A stretch of 64,000 bases of DNA from Nitrosomonas nitrosa (GCF_003051105.1 NZ_QAOO01000007.1:1-64000), one strand, 5' to 3'; shown: positions 1-9,889, numbered from the stretch's first letter. Made by a program: numbers and translations. Notes: a model not told the origin generated them from the letters alone.

Positions 1-572
1 TTCTCACCAATCCACAGCAGTCGCTTGCAATGTGCATCAATCTGATAAACCAGCGTCAAATAACAGTGTCCTCGCTGCCAAGCAATTTCGTCAACGCCGA
101 TTGCCGTAACATTCGATAAATCCTGATGCTCACGCCCCCAGATCACAGCCCGTTCGACTGCGCTGAATACCTGATCCCAGGTCGTACGAAATGCTTGGGC
201 AACTTCTTTCCAACTCAAACGCTTCGCCCAACCCGCTAAAAACCAACTATACGCCTCTGTCAGCCGATGTTTGCCAGACACCCAAGGCATCCATTCCACC
301 CGAATACCACAATCAGGACACGCAACACGACGTGGCGCATAGAGAAAAAATACCTTGATGCCCCACAACGGAATAAATTCAGTGCGACGAACCGGCTGCC
401 TGTCGTAACCAGGCCTCTCACGCCTGCATCCGCTACACACCGGGCGGCTATTCCTGCGTGGCTGTAGTTCAACATCTACTGTCGGGACTAACGCATTCTT
501 CACCCAACAGACTCTTCCATATACAAAAGACTTGAATTTTTGAACACGATTGAGGATAGTCTTGATGTGCAT
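1..572 (-). mobile_element. ISL3-family transposase, N-terminal part (cut by window edge)
   Basis: Reading from an ATG at 572 down to base 1 gives about 190 codons without a stop, so the gene continues beyond the window. The N-terminal third has the CxxC zinc-ribbon pairs typical of ISL3 transposases (CSGC near residue 47 and CPDC near residue 85). It is followed by a helix-turn-helix-like stretch and the start of the DDE catalytic core, with the first Asp in AIGVDEIAW. ISL3 transposases normally have about 400 residues, so roughly half is visible. The start lies inside one arm of a perfect inverted repeat (566-578 with 630-642). The element's outer end could not be placed with confidence. 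Confidence 0.85.
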
Positions 573-642
573 CCTGTTCCTTTCCTTCTGGTTGATGGTT
601 GCTCAACACCTCCATCTTCTCAGAAGAACAACAGGATGCACA
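566..642. repeat. Perfect 13-bp inverted repeat at the 5' end of the ISL3 transposase gene
   Basis: TGTGCATCCTGTT at 566-578 is the exact reverse complement of 630-642. The first arm contains the transposase start codon. The repeats could form an mRNA hairpin that hides the start, a known way to silence read-through transcripts into transposase genes, or they could be transposase-binding sites. Which of these applies is inference. Confidence 0.6.
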
Positions 643-840
643 CCTCTTACCTCAAAAACCCAAAAAACTAGCGCCTTTGTTACATATTCGTTATAGCATT
701 ACCCACAAATTTTCCTGAAGAGCCAAATTTTTTTACGTTCTAGAATATATTCGTACATTTAACCACGGCCCACTGAACAGTGCCATACTTAAATTTGATC
801 AGTTTTTTGAGACCAACACTATAACCCCACACAATAAGAA

Positions 841-2544
841 TCAATCTATTCCATATCGACCTGGCGCCAATATTCCCTTGGGATCAAGAGCATTTTTGAG
901 TTTACGATTGAAAGCTTTCAGTTCTGGGCAGCACTGATACAATTTCTTCCATCCATTAATACCCGCGCGAAAATGCTGATAACCCATTCTGTGTGATAAA
1001 TCCAGAATAGCATCGTATAGTTGCTCGGCTCGCTTACATTCTATATCATCCATGCGATCATATAGAATGACCATCAGCGGACAAACACTGCGCGCATTGA
1101 AAATCATTATTGTCATGTAAAAATCAAAGTTAAATTGATCAAATAATAATTCGCACTCACGAGTAAATTCGACTACCTCGCTCCCCCTGAACGGCAGCAC
1201 CGGTACAGACCATAAAATACCTAAATTGTCTCGCCCGACATGAATATCTTTTATAGGCCGTTTCTTCTGGTAACGAAAATAGCCACGCCTCACCACGGTT
1301 TCAACAGGCTTACCCTCATGCAAATCAACCAATCCAGGGAAAAGACGGATTAGCGCTGGTGAAGTACCAAATAATTTTTGAATAGTCGAATCAAATAATT
1401 TCAACAGCATTCCTGATTGAATTTTCTCTACTCTACCAATCATGTCACAAATCATGTGTGCGCGTTTTTTGGTGAACACATTGACACGTGAGCATGATCC
1501 TGATGCTTTCAATAATTTCTTTGCAAGTTGGCTCGCCGTTCTAATCAGAGGACTCTGTCCATAAATACCGAAAGAGCCCGTCCAGCTAGGCACATGGTAT
1601 TTATGCTTGAGCCTTTCTAGTTCTTCCTGGCTGATTGCTTTTTTGAGTTCTATACCTTCATCTATTGCCTGTGTCAGCAAAGTAAGAATCGCCACGCTGT
1701 TTGAAAACCTCCCGGTCTCGTGAATCACACCCGAGAGCATCAGTTCGCGCACAGTATCCATACATTTTGCAAGCGAGATATTATCTTTGATATCCATACT
1801 AAATAAAGCATAATCGTCAGGTCTACGCATCAACCAGATTCCCGCTTTAGTTACAATACCGTAATTCGACTGACTGAAGAGTCCTTCTACATACGGTCCT
1901 ACCCCCCATTTGTATAAATGAGCAGCCCCCTTACCACTGTTATTATTAGCTATTCCAGTATGAATAATACTTCCATCAGCAAGCACTACTTCATAACCAC
2001 AAAGGTGGGCAAAGTGATCGCCATATTTAGTAACACCTACACCTCGATCTAAAGCATTACCGATAACACTACCTGTAGGTGGTCCACCGGGGGAATCCAT
2101 CCATAAATTATAGTTATTTTCGGTAAGAAAACGATTTAATGCTTCGTAAGTCACGCCAGGTTCAATAATTGCATAAGCGAGCTCCTGGTCAATATGAATA
2201 ATTTTATTCATGCGATTTAGAAGTACCACAACAGAATTCTCGCTAGCACTAGTATTCAAATAACCCCAATTCTTACCAGTGCTATATACCCATAGCTTTG
2301 CTCCATACTCCCCTGCGAGCTTAACGAGAGCTTGCACTTGTTCTGTCGATTCAGGATAGATAAATGCATAAGGTTTACGAGCATTGACAACAGGATCCTT
2401 GATCAGCAAATCAAAATCACTACCCGATCTAATAATTTGGTTCTCATTCAAAACAACCAGAAGCGATTCAATAAATAAATCCAAAGAAATGCTAGCCTTT
2501 TCATCGTTACCACTTCCCAATCCTGTTGCATTAGTTAGATTCAT
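841..2544 (-). CDS. FAD-linked oxidase of the vanillyl-alcohol oxidase / p-cresol methylhydroxylase family
   Basis: This 567-residue flavoprotein has an N-terminal FAD-binding (PCMH-type) fold. The first FAD-binding segment is near residues 86-95 (VYSTGKNWGY). The second, residues 151-177, contains GNALDRGVG followed by YGDH, a hallmark of vanillyl-alcohol oxidase and 4-cresol dehydrogenase flavoproteins. The C-terminal half ends in the family-typical LDPKGILAPGRYG. Such enzymes oxidise para-substituted phenols at the benzylic carbon. No cytochrome c partner gene is adjacent, so electrons may go to oxygen as in the oxidases. It has no clear signal peptide. It is divergent from the ABC permease gene at 2791, with about 250 bp between them. 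The true substrate is unknown; a phenolic head group of an acylated product is one speculative option given the acyltransferase at 8.4 kb. Confidence 0.8.
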   Translation of the reverse strand: MNLTNATGLGSGNDEKASISLDLFIESLLVVLNENQIIRSGSDFDLLIKDPVVNARKPYAFIYPESTEQVQALVKLAGEYGAKLWVYSTGKNWGYLNTSASENSVVVLLNRMNKIIHIDQELAYAIIEPGVTYEALNRFLTENNYNLWMDSPGGPPTGSVIGNALDRGVGVTKYGDHFAHLCGYEVVLADGSIIHTGIANNNSGKGAAHLYKWGVGPYVEGLFSQSNYGIVTKAGIWLMRRPDDYALFSMDIKDNISLAKCMDTVRELMLSGVIHETGRFSNSVAILTLLTQAIDEGIELKKAISQEELERLKHKYHVPSWTGSFGIYGQSPLIRTASQLAKKLLKASGSCSRVNVFTKKRAHMICDMIGRVEKIQSGMLLKLFDSTIQKLFGTSPALIRLFPGLVDLHEGKPVETVVRRGYFRYQKKRPIKDIHVGRDNLGILWSVPVLPFRGSEVVEFTRECELLFDQFNFDFYMTIMIFNARSVCPLMVILYDRMDDIECKRAEQLYDAILDLSHRMGYQHFRAGINGWKKLYQCCPELKAFNRKLKNALDPKGILAPGRYGID

Positions 2545-2790
2545 CCAATATCACCTCATAATATAAAAAGTGGCAGATTACTCATAAATTCATCATAAAA
2601 GAAACATACCAAAAAATGAAAGTATGAAGGCGAAATTTTCCAAACAAGATTAATACAGTAAAATTTTTTTGAGATTTACGATAGGATAGTTAGAACAGCT
2701 TACTACAATTATAAAATCCACAGCGCAACTTTTTGATACGATTCATACACAATGCCCTACAACATAATAAAGATTTTATCAAGGATATAC

Positions 2791-4026
2791 ATGCAGAAAA
2801 TCTGGCTAAATCTTTCACTCGCATTCCGTAATATCACTCGTTATAAAAGACGCAGCGGTCTTTCGATCGGTGCGGTAATTTTTGGCGTTACTGCCATGAT
2901 GCTAGTAAGTGGTTTTATTGAATGGATTTTCTATAATTTCCGAGAAACTACGATTAAATCTCATTTAGGACATTTACAAATTGTGCGGCCAGGATATCAC
3001 GATATGGGTAAAGCTAATCCATATGCCTTTCTATTACCAAGTAATATATCGAACTCAATTACTACCATTGATAACAAGTTAGTTAAAATTAAAATAATCG
3101 CTCGACGTCTTTCATTTAGTGGATTAATTAGCCATGGCGAATCAACTCTCTCATTTATTGGCGAAGGTGTTAGTCCAGAAGAGCAATTTGTATTTGGAGA
3201 TGCTTTAAAAATCTCTGAAGGCACACATCTGTCAATTGATAGACCAGAACATATCATTGTTGGTGAAGGATTAGCGCAAAATCTTGGCATTAGTGTTGGC
3301 GACCACGTTGTCCTATTAGTCAATACTGCCTCAGGTGGAATCAATGCTAAAGAGGTCATAGTTAGTGGCTTCTTTACTACAGTAACTAAAAATTACGATG
3401 ACAATTCAATACGCATCCCTATCGAGACTGCTCACAAACTCCTTCGCACCACGGGTGTGCACAGTTGGATCATTTTACTGAGCGATACAGAACACACCAA
3501 CGATGTTCTCGCGGAATTACGAAATAACTTGCCTAAAGACCAATATGAGATAATCCCATGGTATGAATTAGCAGATTTTTACAATAAGACAGTTGTACTA
3601 TTCACGCAACAAGTAATGGGAATAAAAATTATTATTGCAGTAATCATTTTACTCAGCATTTTCAATACAATGAATATTAGCGTATTGGAACGAATTGGAG
3701 AAATCGGCACAGCTATGGCACTTGGCGTAAAGCGTTTCGATATTATGCGACAATTCTTAATCGAGGGTATGTTGATTGGATGCGTTGGTGGTTTGTTGGG
3801 TCTTGTCATTGGATTGTTGCTTGCCACAATTATCTCCAAAATTGGAATCCCAATGCCTCCTCCTCCAGGTATGGCACGTGGTTACATTGGTGAAATACTT
3901 GTGACTTCGAATATAGCCCTGGAGTCACTAATTTTAGCCATAACCACTACCTTGGTTGCCAGTGTTTATCCAGCATGGAGAGCTTCTCGTATGCAAATTG
4001 TCGATGCATTACGTCGTAACCAATAA
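2791..4026 (+). CDS. ABC transporter permease, FtsX/LolC-E-like (first copy)
   Basis: The protein of about 411 residues has the MacB/FtsX layout: one N-terminal membrane helix, a large periplasmic domain (roughly residues 45-265) and three C-terminal helices. The motif NISVLERIGEIGTAMALG before the last helices is typical of LolC/LolE/MacB permeases. I chose the ATG at 2791 (MQKIWLNLSL) over the upstream in-frame ATG at 2752 because homologous permeases begin right at this amphipathic segment. A paralogue starts 5 bp after the stop. The ATPase at 6778-7467 is the obvious partner. Family knowledge suggests extraction of a lipid or lipoprotein from the inner membrane, or an efflux role. The substrate cannot be read from the sequence. 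Confidence 0.82.
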   Translation: MQKIWLNLSLAFRNITRYKRRSGLSIGAVIFGVTAMMLVSGFIEWIFYNFRETTIKSHLGHLQIVRPGYHDMGKANPYAFLLPSNISNSITTIDNKLVKIKIIARRLSFSGLISHGESTLSFIGEGVSPEEQFVFGDALKISEGTHLSIDRPEHIIVGEGLAQNLGISVGDHVVLLVNTASGGINAKEVIVSGFFTTVTKNYDDNSIRIPIETAHKLLRTTGVHSWIILLSDTEHTNDVLAELRNNLPKDQYEIIPWYELADFYNKTVVLFTQQVMGIKIIIAVIILLSIFNTMNISVLERIGEIGTAMALGVKRFDIMRQFLIEGMLIGCVGGLLGLVIGLLLATIISKIGIPMPPPPGMARGYIGEILVTSNIALESLILAITTTLVASVYPAWRASRMQIVDALRRNQ

Positions 4027-4031
4027 TTATT

Positions 4032-5252
4032 ATGCTAAAGCTCACTTTCCGAAATATCATCCGCCAAAAGATGCATACCACAATGATACTCGTAGCAATT
4101 ATGAGTGGAGTCGTAGGAATTATCCTGGCAGGTGGTTGGATTAACGATATTTACGTGCAAATGGGTGAAGCACTTATACACTCTCAAACCGGTCATCTCT
4201 AAGTCTATAGACAAGGATATTTTTCTTCAGGAGCACGCTCGCCTGAAAAATACCTTATCACTCAACCTCAAAATATTAAGAAACAGATCATTAAGGAGGA
4301 GGGTGTCGAGAAATTTGAAAGCATGATGGCGCGTCTCAATTTCTCTGGTCTTCTTAACAATGGCCGCAGTGATTTGCCTATTATTGGCGAAGGGGTGCAA
4401 CCCGATATGGAGGCAAAGCTAAGTAGATCAGTACTAATCACTGACGGCAGACGTTTTACCAACGATGATCCTTTCGGCATCATGCTTGGCAAAGGTGTCG
4501 CTGGAGCACTGAAGCTAAAGCCTGGTGACCATGTAACCTTACTAACAAACACACTTGAAGGCGCATTGAACAGTCTAGATTTTGAGGTGATTGGTATTTT
4601 CCAGAGCTTTTCGAATGATTACGATGCTCGCGCTGTCAAGATCTCGCTTTCTGCTGCACAGGAATTACTTGGCACAACAGGTGTCAACGCGCTTGTTATT
4701 TTACTCAACAAAACCGAAGATACTGACATTATTGCCACTCGTCTTGCAACCAGCCTAAATAGCACAGAATTAGAAGTCAAAACATGGGTCGAGTTGAATG
4801 ATTTTTATGAAAAAACTGTTGAATTATACAAAGGACAATTTGGTGTCCTCCAACTCATTATCTTGGTCATGGTGCTCTTGAGCGTTGCCAATAGCGTCAA
4901 CATGAGTATTTTCGAAAGAGTAGGTGAGTTTGGCACAATGATGGCATTGGGTAATCGCAGTAATCAAGTTTTTCTATTAATTTTAAGCGAGAGTTTTTTA
5001 CTTGGGATAATTGGGAGCAGCTTGGGTGTTGGAGCAGGGATATTACTCGCTCTTGCAATTTCAGCTATCGGTATTCCCATGCCACCACCTCCCAATGCTG
5101 ATCTTGGCTATATCGCTCAAATTCAGATCGTTCCCTCAGTTTTATTAATGGCTTTCATAATTGGTTTAAGTGCTACTGTTCTAGCATCGTTACTCCCTGC
5201 TAGACATGTATCACGCATCAAGGTGGTCGATGCACTTCGGCAAAATTTATGA
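4032..5252 (+). pseudogene. Second FtsX/LolC-E-like ABC permease, interrupted by an ochre codon
   Basis: Reading from the ATG at 4032 gives 56 codons of a normal permease N terminus (MLKLTFRNIIRQK, then a membrane helix), a TAA at 4200-4202, and then the same frame continues open to 5252. The full frame is 406 codons, matching the 411 of the upstream paralogue. At the aligned position the paralogue reads GHLQIVRPGY while this gene reads GHL-stop-VYRQGY, so one C-to-T change (CAA to TAA) explains the stop. The downstream part keeps the periplasmic domain and three C-terminal helices (ERVGEFGTMMALG). A re-start at 4323 would lack the first helix. It is either a very recent nonsense mutation or a sequencing error; the rest of the frame shows no decay. 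Confidence 0.8.
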
Positions 5253-5339
5253 TCAAGCAGCCTAGCTCATTGCTATTTCATAAATGCTGATCTAGCCAAG
5301 TAACTATTTATAGCAGTAAGCAGTACTCCCCGACATAAT

Positions 5340-6731
5340 TCAAAACGAGAAACGCAATTCCGTATAAACGCGATCATTATTGGCAAATCGGCCAAAAAGA
5401 CCCGTCGCTGGACCATCAAAAATATCTGCACCAATCGCTGCGCGCCAGTTTCTAGCAAGACTCCACATAAGCCTTGGTCGTAACATCCATTCACTACGAT
5501 TCAGGCTATGAATCAACAATATCTGCGCTTCGATATCCCTCAAAATTTTTCCATGAAAAAAAACACTCGCACCGTTTTCCCATTTATCCGCAAAAATATC
5601 ACGATCATAGTCAAGAAAAACACGTTGGATGAATTGCAGATTCATACGTACATCCGCAGGCAGATGAAAATCGACACCCAAAGCGTAGTCAATCACATCC
5701 TGTCTGACCAATCCGTTGGGTTGAAATAAACGCTTAACATTAAACTGTCGCCCATCGGTATAGACAAATTCCCCTTTCAGCACTGCACGGCCAAGATCCT
5801 TGGTTAAAGTCCAACCGATTTGGTCTATCTTGTCATGTCTTGGCTGAAATACAGGTTGTTCTGGTGTCCCGCCGACCAGATAAAAAGTAGGCGCCGCATC
5901 CAAGCTGTGGTAATAAAAAGCTGAAAGATCCCATCCACTAACTAGTTGCGATAAACGAATACCATAATTTGAATTAGCCGGATTGCGCTTGGAACGGTCT
6001 TCATCAAGAAAAACGGCATTCGGCGGATAAGTAAAAGGATAGAATTCGGCACCCGGCTTCCCTATCTTATCGAGCGTAGCAAAGGGTATCCAAATCAAAT
6101 CTGCGTGAAAATCATTTTTTGAATATTCAGTCCGAACCGCCCATTGAGGAATGCGCAAAATATCGAAATCCTGCAAGACAAACTCTCGCGTATCCTTGGC
6201 TGACACTACATCTGCGAAGAATAACCCGACCATCTCCCCCCAGATGATATGCTGTCTGCCCAGACGAAAATCCCAATCCCCCCTGGAAATATCCAGGTAG
6301 TTTTCTCGCAACGAGAATTCAAAACGCTGATCCTCGCGCACTGCCAAGGGATAAAAATTAGAAATATCATGTATCGCATCGTAATCAATACGAGCGCTGA
6401 TTTTCCATTTTATGTTTCTACTTAATTGTCCAACATTGGCGAGTTCGGAGCGTAGCCGCATTTTGGACAAATGATCTGGATTAGCATAGGTATGCGCCAT
6501 TTCAAATTGAGAAAATCCACGCCAACTCATTGTTGGTTTGAAATGCTGAAGGGGTTTGGCAGTCGGGCTCTCATCTTCAAAAAGATCATCAAAGGAACGC
6601 ACAGTATCTGTATTATTCGATCTTGCAAAAACACTTCCCCCCGAACAAAAAACTGTCGCGCTGCTAAAAGTAAATCCTATCAGCAGGAAAGTTAGCAGTC
6701 CTCTCTTTCTAAGCTTGTTCGTGCAGATCAC
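5340..6731 (-). CDS. Putative outer-membrane beta-barrel protein (DUF1302-like)
   Basis: This 463-residue protein starts with a basic, hydrophobic signal peptide (RKRGLLTFLLIGFTFSS). A low-complexity linker follows, then a body of alternating amphipathic strands. Aromatic-rich segments such as WRGFSQFEMAHTY and DWDFRLGRQHIIWGEM resemble DUF1302 or alginate-export-type barrels. It ends in a C-terminal aromatic strand (VYTELRFSF), as expected for Bam-dependent barrels. The gene lies between the permeases and the ABC ATPase, on the ATPase strand and 46 bp downstream of it. Proteins of this type occur beside Lol-like ABC systems and LolA-like proteins, so it may be the outer-membrane end of one export route. 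Function beyond that is inference. Confidence 0.65.
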   Translation of the reverse strand: MICTNKLRKRGLLTFLLIGFTFSSATVFCSGGSVFARSNNTDTVRSFDDLFEDESPTAKPLQHFKPTMSWRGFSQFEMAHTYANPDHLSKMRLRSELANVGQLSRNIKWKISARIDYDAIHDISNFYPLAVREDQRFEFSLRENYLDISRGDWDFRLGRQHIIWGEMVGLFFADVVSAKDTREFVLQDFDILRIPQWAVRTEYSKNDFHADLIWIPFATLDKIGKPGAEFYPFTYPPNAVFLDEDRSKRNPANSNYGIRLSQLVSGWDLSAFYYHSLDAAPTFYLVGGTPEQPVFQPRHDKIDQIGWTLTKDLGRAVLKGEFVYTDGRQFNVKRLFQPNGLVRQDVIDYALGVDFHLPADVRMNLQFIQRVFLDYDRDIFADKWENGASVFFHGKILRDIEAQILLIHSLNRSEWMLRPRLMWSLARNWRAAIGADIFDGPATGLFGRFANNDRVYTELRFSF

Positions 6732-6777
6732 TCAGTACCTTTAATGTTCGATGATAAAAGCTGTACACCCATCTAGT

Positions 6778-7467
6778 TTATTTGGTGATTTCGCTTGCAA
6801 TTAGCTCACCATCTTCAATATGGATCAGTTGATCAGCCATCGCCATTACCCGCGCATCGTGGGTCGAGAAAATAAATGTCGTTTGCTCTCTGCGGTTAAT
6901 TTCTTTCATCAGCTGCAAAATCCCTTCACCGGTCTTATGATCAAGGTTAGCTGTTGGCTCGTCTGCCAAGATGATCTTAGGATGTGTCGCCAATGCACGC
7001 GCGATGGCTACGCGTTGACGCTGTCCACCACTGAGCTGATTGGGGCGATGATCAGCAAACTTGGCTAGCCCTACAATGTCGAGAAATTTTACAGTTCTTT
7101 CACGGCGCTCTTTTGTGCTTATATCTTTAAATTGTAATAATGGATACTCGACATTCTCTTCGGCTGACAACACTGGAAAAAGATTAAATGTTTGGAAAAT
7201 AAAGCCGATAGTCCTAGCTCTGAGATCGGAAAGCTCATCGGGTGTTTTACCACTGACATCCTGGCCGTTAATATAAATATTTCCAGAAGACGGTGTATCA
7301 ATGCAACCGATCAAATTCAGAATGGTAGATTTGCCACTACCCGATGGTCCAGCGATCGCTAAAAATACGCCCTCTTCGATCTCAAGATTAATATCCTTCA
7401 GTGCCCGCACTTTCTGCTCGCCAAGCATATATTCTTTAGATACATTTACAAACCGTACAATACTCAT
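6778..7467 (-). CDS. ABC transporter ATP-binding protein, LolD/MacB type
   Basis: The 229-residue ATPase is complete. It has Walker A GPSGSGKST at 40-48, a Q-loop glutamine in FIFQTFNLFP near 92, the signature LSGGQ at 145-149, Walker B IILADE near 165-170 and an H-loop in FSTHD. Length and the N-terminal pattern (YMLGEQKVRALKDINLEI) match LolD/MacB-class subunits, which pair with FtsX-like permeases. It is divergent from the LolA-like gene, whose start lies about 60 bp away. The natural partners are the two permeases at 2791-5252, although they lie on the other strand and are separated by the beta-barrel gene. Loss of the second permease would force a homodimer of the first. Confidence 0.92.
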   Translation of the reverse strand: MSIVRFVNVSKEYMLGEQKVRALKDINLEIEEGVFLAIAGPSGSGKSTILNLIGCIDTPSSGNIYINGQDVSGKTPDELSDLRARTIGFIFQTFNLFPVLSAEENVEYPLLQFKDISTKERRERTVKFLDIVGLAKFADHRPNQLSGGQRQRVAIARALATHPKIILADEPTANLDHKTGEGILQLMKEINRREQTTFIFSTHDARVMAMADQLIHIEDGELIASEITK

Positions 7468-7527
7468 TGACCTTACCCTGAAATATTTACCGCTATGGAA
7501 ATTTTTTTCACTAAGGAGTTAGGAAAC

Positions 7528-8301
7528 ATGGAATCACGATACTTTTCACAATACATTTTAGCAATCTGTCTTATATCTACGCTTTTGCTGGCTCTGCCCC
7601 AGGCACGCGCCACTCCCAATGAACCTGACGAATTTGCTCAAAGTATACTGGAGAAAGCGGATGATATCCGCTTCCCTCGCGAAAGCTTCCAGGTCGATGT
7701 CGATATTCGCACGATCTCACAAGATAGATCCGACGATCTACACAAGTACCGCGTTTTATCCAAAGGAAATGAAAACAGTATTGTACTGGTCACAGAGCCG
7801 GTTTCTGAACGTGGCCAGGCAATCCTGATGAAGGGACGCGATCTATGGATCTTCATGCCAAGCGTAAATCAACCGATTCGCCTTTCCCTCTCCCAGCGAC
7901 TCACAGGACAAGTCGCTAATGGCGATATAGCACGGGCTAACTTTACCGGCGATTATCACCCCAAACTTTTACGAACCGAAACTATCGATAACGAACAATA
8001 TTACGTTTTAGAACTTACCGGTGTCGATCGTAGCGTAACCTACCAGAAAGTTATCCTTTGGGTAGAACAAGCAAGTTTTCGGCCCTTCCGAGCAGAATTT
8101 TATTCTTTATCTAATCGACTTCTCAAAACATGCCGTTATGAAAATTATGAGATGATTTTAGGCCAATATCGGCCAACCCGCCTTATTATGGAAAATGCCC
8201 TAATACAAGGCGAAACATCTATACTTGAATACTCTGATATGAAGTTGCGCGATCTACCAGACAAAATATTCACCAAGAATTATTTGAAAAGGCTTGAATA
8301 G
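7528..8301 (+). CDS. Periplasmic LolA-like protein ('outer membrane lipoprotein-sorting protein')
   Basis: About 257 residues. I chose the ATG at 7528 because a good ribosome-binding site (AAGGAG) precedes it; the ATG at 7495 has none. It has a signal peptide with a cleavage site after LLALPQARA. The remaining sequence has the antiparallel-sheet pattern of LolA/LolB-like proteins annotated as outer-membrane lipoprotein-sorting proteins (for example GRDLWIFMPSVNQPIRLS, which is close to the family core). These proteins carry hydrophobic cargo across the periplasm. Between a LolD-like ATPase and an acyltransferase, it would suit a lipidated or acylated substrate. The stop is 50 bp from the acyltransferase start, on the same strand. 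Confidence 0.8.
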   Translation: MESRYFSQYILAICLISTLLLALPQARATPNEPDEFAQSILEKADDIRFPRESFQVDVDIRTISQDRSDDLHKYRVLSKGNENSIVLVTEPVSERGQAILMKGRDLWIFMPSVNQPIRLSLSQRLTGQVANGDIARANFTGDYHPKLLRTETIDNEQYYVLELTGVDRSVTYQKVILWVEQASFRPFRAEFYSLSNRLLKTCRYENYEMILGQYRPTRLIMENALIQGETSILEYSDMKLRDLPDKIFTKNYLKRLE

Positions 8302-8351
8302 CATCTCTTCAATAACATCGCAAATTATCAATTTGCCACAGGAGAACTAAT

Positions 8352-9161
8352 ATGTCGCCGCAAGATATGAACCTAGGTGCATCTTTTAAAGAATATTTTG
8401 AAATAATACCCGCATCGTCCAAGGAGCTAAAAAACGAAGCCTATAGAATACGTCATCAGGTTTATTGCGAAGATCTTAATTTTGAACCCCTGCGTTCTAA
8501 CGGGTTTGAAACCGATGAATATGACTCATCTGCGCTTCATCTTTTGATACGCAGCATTAAATTTGACATGTTCATAGGTTGTACTCGAATAATCCGTCCA
8601 AAAGCTAACAAATTACACACCCCCTTACCATTTGAAAAAATTTGTACTAATTCACTCAACCGCTCAATTGTCGATCCTACACAACTCCCAAGAAACAAAA
8701 TAGCCGAGGTTTCCCGCTTGGCAGTTATCGCCAGCTTTCGACGTCGTAAGGATGAAGCTAAGAGACCTATCAATATTTCTGATGAGGATTTCGGGAAACC
8801 GCAAGACCCGCATTCTCGCTTCCCGTACATACCACTTGGACTTTTTATTGGCACTATCGAGCTAGCACGCTTAAACAATATTGACTACCTGTTTATGCTC
8901 ACCGAAGAGAGGTTAGCCAATCACTTCGGCAAACTTGGCGCAAACAACCAAATTATCGGCACCCCTATTGAACATCGAGGTACCCGTATTCCTTCAATGG
9001 TATGCATCGAAGAGATCGTCGGAAATATGCGACCAATATTCCGTCCTCTATATCAGGTAATTTCTAAAGATATTAGCAGTAATGCTGTCTGCACAGGTTA
9101 CTTAACAACCCTACCTAGAGAAATGTCTGATACATTGATGGATGCTGGGGTGCTGACATAA
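8352..9161 (+). CDS. PEP-CTERM/exosortase-associated or FeeM-like N-acyltransferase (GNAT fold)
   Basis: The 269-residue protein carries the conserved opening of autoinducer-synthase/FeeM-like acyltransferases (AYRIRHQVYCEDLNFEP, near residues 31-47). It also has the central EVSRLAVIASFRRR segment typical of the exosortase-associated acyltransferase family. Relatives transfer an acyl chain from acyl-ACP to an amino group, giving N-acyl amino acids. A ribosome-binding site AGGAG sits 8 bp before the ATG. No exosortase or PEP-CTERM substrate gene is in the window. The gene follows the LolA-like protein, which suggests that its acylated product or a product-modified molecule is the cargo of the ABC/LolA/barrel route. 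That functional link is inference. Confidence 0.78.
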   Translation: MSPQDMNLGASFKEYFEIIPASSKELKNEAYRIRHQVYCEDLNFEPLRSNGFETDEYDSSALHLLIRSIKFDMFIGCTRIIRPKANKLHTPLPFEKICTNSLNRSIVDPTQLPRNKIAEVSRLAVIASFRRRKDEAKRPINISDEDFGKPQDPHSRFPYIPLGLFIGTIELARLNNIDYLFMLTEERLANHFGKLGANNQIIGTPIEHRGTRIPSMVCIEEIVGNMRPIFRPLYQVISKDISSNAVCTGYLTTLPREMSDTLMDAGVLT

Positions 9162-9889
9162 TGTAGACCGTATAAACGATCACGCACTTGATTTTTTGTT
9201 TTTTCGGAAACTGTCGACTGACATCGACAGATGAGTCTTTATTTATATACGATTTTTAAGCTACCAAGGCGAAACTTTTTATATCCAACGAAAATTTGAG
9301 TAATCAGAAAATTTTCTACTGTTAAGAACCATCACCCCAATCTCTTTTAGCCATAGCTACTTGCATTCTCTGCAAACATCAATATAATTACGAATCATTC
9401 TCATTATTAGCATAATTTGCGCGATATCTATCATCAACGTTCGCTATCGAATGCACCTTATTTTGGGATAGATTACGAAATCCATAAGAACCAAGAGACC
9501 CTCTTATAGGTGAGCCGGTACAAGAGAGGATTACCTGCGGTCTCGATTTAACAAACAAATCGCCGGTCAGCGCATATCGCTGTTAATAATGGATTATAAA
9601 AAAGCACAAGGTGAATGATTTGCGGGAAATTTACGAGCCTATTCCTAAAGCCACACCGAACGAAATATTGGAGTAAATAAAGACACAATCGGATACGATG
9701 CAAAAGATCGTTATCGAAAACGGGTTACAGCATTAACTATAGTTTTTTAAGCTGTCGCAGGCTCTAATCTAACCCTCCGCATAGTGCTTTAAAAACTCAT
9801 TTCGTCCCTTGTTGCTCGGATAGATTCTTTTTTTGTGTTTAAACCATCGCTAATACTGAATACTGTTTAATTGTCCTGAAAATAACATA
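9162..9889. other. Intergenic region with a Fur-like site and no supported gene
   Basis: No convincing ORF is present on either strand. A Fur-like box lies at 9390-9408. A short open stretch around 9615-9676 (residues LREIYEPIPKATPNEILE) could be a scrap of a decayed gene, but I cannot assign it to a family. The remainder is AT-rich leader sequence for the receptor at 9890. Confidence 0.6.
9390..9408. promoter_or_regulatory. Fur-like box upstream of the STN TonB receptor
   Basis: By eye, the reverse complement of 9390-9408 matches the classical 19-bp Fur consensus at 13 positions. It sits about 480 bp before the receptor start, so either the leader is long or a small transcript lies between. 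Confidence 0.5.

Noticed and set aside
9615..9676. Short open stretch LREIYEPIPKATPNEILE as a transposase or other gene remnant
   Set aside because: Too short, with no flanking similarity to a family that I could name.
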